Below are positions 58,461 through 64,000 of a stretch of 64,000 nucleotides of DNA, one piece after another (position 1 is the first letter of the stretch; each line of letters starts with the position of its first letter). The translations under genes were made by a program, and so were the position numbers. The notes under the pieces are model-generated. The model did no database searches. It saw nothing but the letters and a program-made list of their open reading frames with translations, and was not told the origin of the DNA. Origin of the DNA: Anniella stebbinsi (lineage: Eukaryota; Chordata; Lepidosauria; Squamata; Anniellidae); contig JARDYH010000002.1 of the NCBI GenBank assembly GCA_029215795.1, positions 15,927,001 through 15,991,000 of the forward strand. The letters run 5' to 3'.

Positions 58461-59394
58461 ATTATATTCCCAGTATGATAGATGCTTTTCCCATTTTCCA
58501 CTTTCTATCTTCATTCTCTTAGGATTCCCAGAGTAATAGCAAAGTGCAAGCATTTTATACCTCTGAATTTCATATCTGTGGCTATTTTATGTTTAAAGTG
58601 TGTTTTTTCTCTGCTCTAAGTCTTTGTTCATCAAAGCTTGTGAACATTCAAGATAGAGATTGACCAGCATCTTCAGAACTATCCAACTCAGACCCATTAT
58701 GACATGATTGGCCTACAAACCAGTAAGTGAGCGAATTAAAAATCTTGCTAAAAAGCTACTACTTTAAATTAATGTTATTCTGGGCCCATTGCACTTATTA
58801 AAACAAAGACACCATAATCCTTCTAGAAAGCAAACTAGCCAGTTAAAGTTGATTGATGTCAATGACCACAATCCAGGGAGGCCACTGAGTGGAGGAAAAT
58901 AGATAAACAATTAACTTGATGTGAATTCTTCTAAGAGAAGCACTGACTCAAAATCTGGGACTCACTCATCAGAATCTACAAACTGCCAGCAAATCCAGTC
59001 TCCCAGTAGAGGTATGTGGTTGGAGATAAATTGCAACATGAGATGGTTAATATGAAGCACCTTCCTTCCTACATGGGGCAGCTACCATGTGGATGAAGCT
59101 TCAAGGAGCTTTCACATGGCAGCCATACTATGAGAAATTGCACTAAATAAGCTTGAACATAACCGCTTTGGCAAATTTAAGTGCTTTGGCAGCACAAGTG
59201 TACTGCAGTCACAACAGGCTTTAACATAGCATCCTTGTAAACTGGATCCATCACATCAGATGTTGCATGATTGCTGAAGTGGTTGTACAACACCACATTT
59301 CCCAAACAGAAATGGTTTCTACTGTAAGCGGGATATGGCCTTGCATCTCCAGCTCAAATAAATGATCTGAACAGTCTATTTCATCAAAGTACTT

Positions 59395-59935
59395 GGATGA
59401 AATTGAAATCAGCACAATATTCAAGGCACATATCAACCATGGGAAGAGGTTGCCCTATATGCCAAAAGATGCGGGAATCAAAGCAGTTAGGGAGGGGGAA
59501 AGGGGCTTTGTATGTCTTACAAAGGTTATGCTGTTATCCTACAAAGTCCTAAACAACTTGGGACCAGCAGACCTAGCAGATCGCCTTCCTTTATACAACT
59601 ACGATCCTCAGAAGAGGTCCTACTGGCCATTCCAAGACGAACGGAATCCCACCATGGAGAACCTTGGCGGCGGGGCCTTCTCTGTAGTGGCACCCACCCT
59701 GTGGAAAACCCTCCCTCGTGCGGTTTGGGAGACAGAAAACATTACATCTTTTAAACGCTTCCTGAAGACATACATTTTTACACAGGCTTTCCCTGGTTTT
59801 TAATGTACCTCGTTTTACACTGCCTTTTTAACTTTTTAATGTTTAAATTTATATTGTTATTTTTTATGGTTTTTAATTGTGCACTGCCCAAAGGGCTTCA
59901 GCTGATAGGCAGTATAAACATATAATAAATAAATA
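59395..59935 (+). mobile_element. L2-like LINE 3' end
   Basis: The translation contains YKVLNNLGPADLADRLPLYN, GGGAFSVVAPTLWKTLPRAV and FKRFLKTYIFTQAFPGF. The tail CACTGCCCAAAGGGCTTCAG and GGCAGTATAAACATATAATA follows. Antisense to TCF4. Confidence 0.88.
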
Positions 59936-60096
59936 TTATTAAAAAGAAAGCAGAAAAAAGATGCTTAATAACATCTCTATTACAAATGATGTCAGCGGAC
60001 CCAGATTGTATTTTCGGCCAGGGGGCAACAATTATATATGTAGTCATTACCCAAGGGCAAAGAACTTTCAAATGTCATGACTGGAGAGGTTATTTA

Positions 60097-64000
<3,904 letters not shown>

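Overview
The window comes from a vertebrate genome, most likely a squamate reptile (lizard). The evidence is split coding exons with GT/GC-AG introns, many CR1 and L2-like LINE ends, MIR-like and tRNA-derived SINE pieces, abundant microsatellites, and very many short non-autonomous DNA transposons. There are no bacterial-type operons, no CRISPR array and no intact viral or transposase reading frame.

The only gene I can support is the 3' end of TCF4 (E2-2/ITF2, a class I bHLH E protein), on the minus strand from about 51.06 kb to beyond the right edge. Three coding exons are present: an acidic/basic linker exon with tandem alternative donors (61957-62119), the bHLH exon (60183-60412) and the last coding exon (57646-57792). 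A separate 3'UTR exon of about 4.7 kb follows (about 51060-55774). Upstream exons lie beyond position 64000. The introns carry L2-like LINE ends and a 0.54 kb inverted-repeat element.

Positions 1 to about 51 kb are the intergenic region downstream of TCF4. I see no other gene there. It is a patchwork of mobile-element relics: (i) a 320-bp foldback hAT-like family ('P1', 7 near-complete copies plus 2 fragments) with 8-bp target duplications; (ii) two GC-rich hAT-like elements with perfect 8-bp duplications (34860-36697 and 37401-38279), one holding five tandem 242-bp hairpin modules; (iii) several families whose ends share a TCTACAC motif, with 3-bp duplications at three loci; (iv) an abundant ~110-bp palindromic family ('C', 8 copies); (v) CR1 copies, one carrying a three-level nest of insertions (29028-31245). 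Between these lie AT-rich, apparently single-copy stretches that could be conserved regulatory DNA of TCF4, which cannot be tested from one sequence.

I do not see an undescribed coding system. The most unusual structures are the tandem-hairpin hAT element, the foldback P1 family with its asymmetric loop, and the nested insertions. Family letters (P1, C, M, Q, R, S, T, V) are my own labels, not database names.
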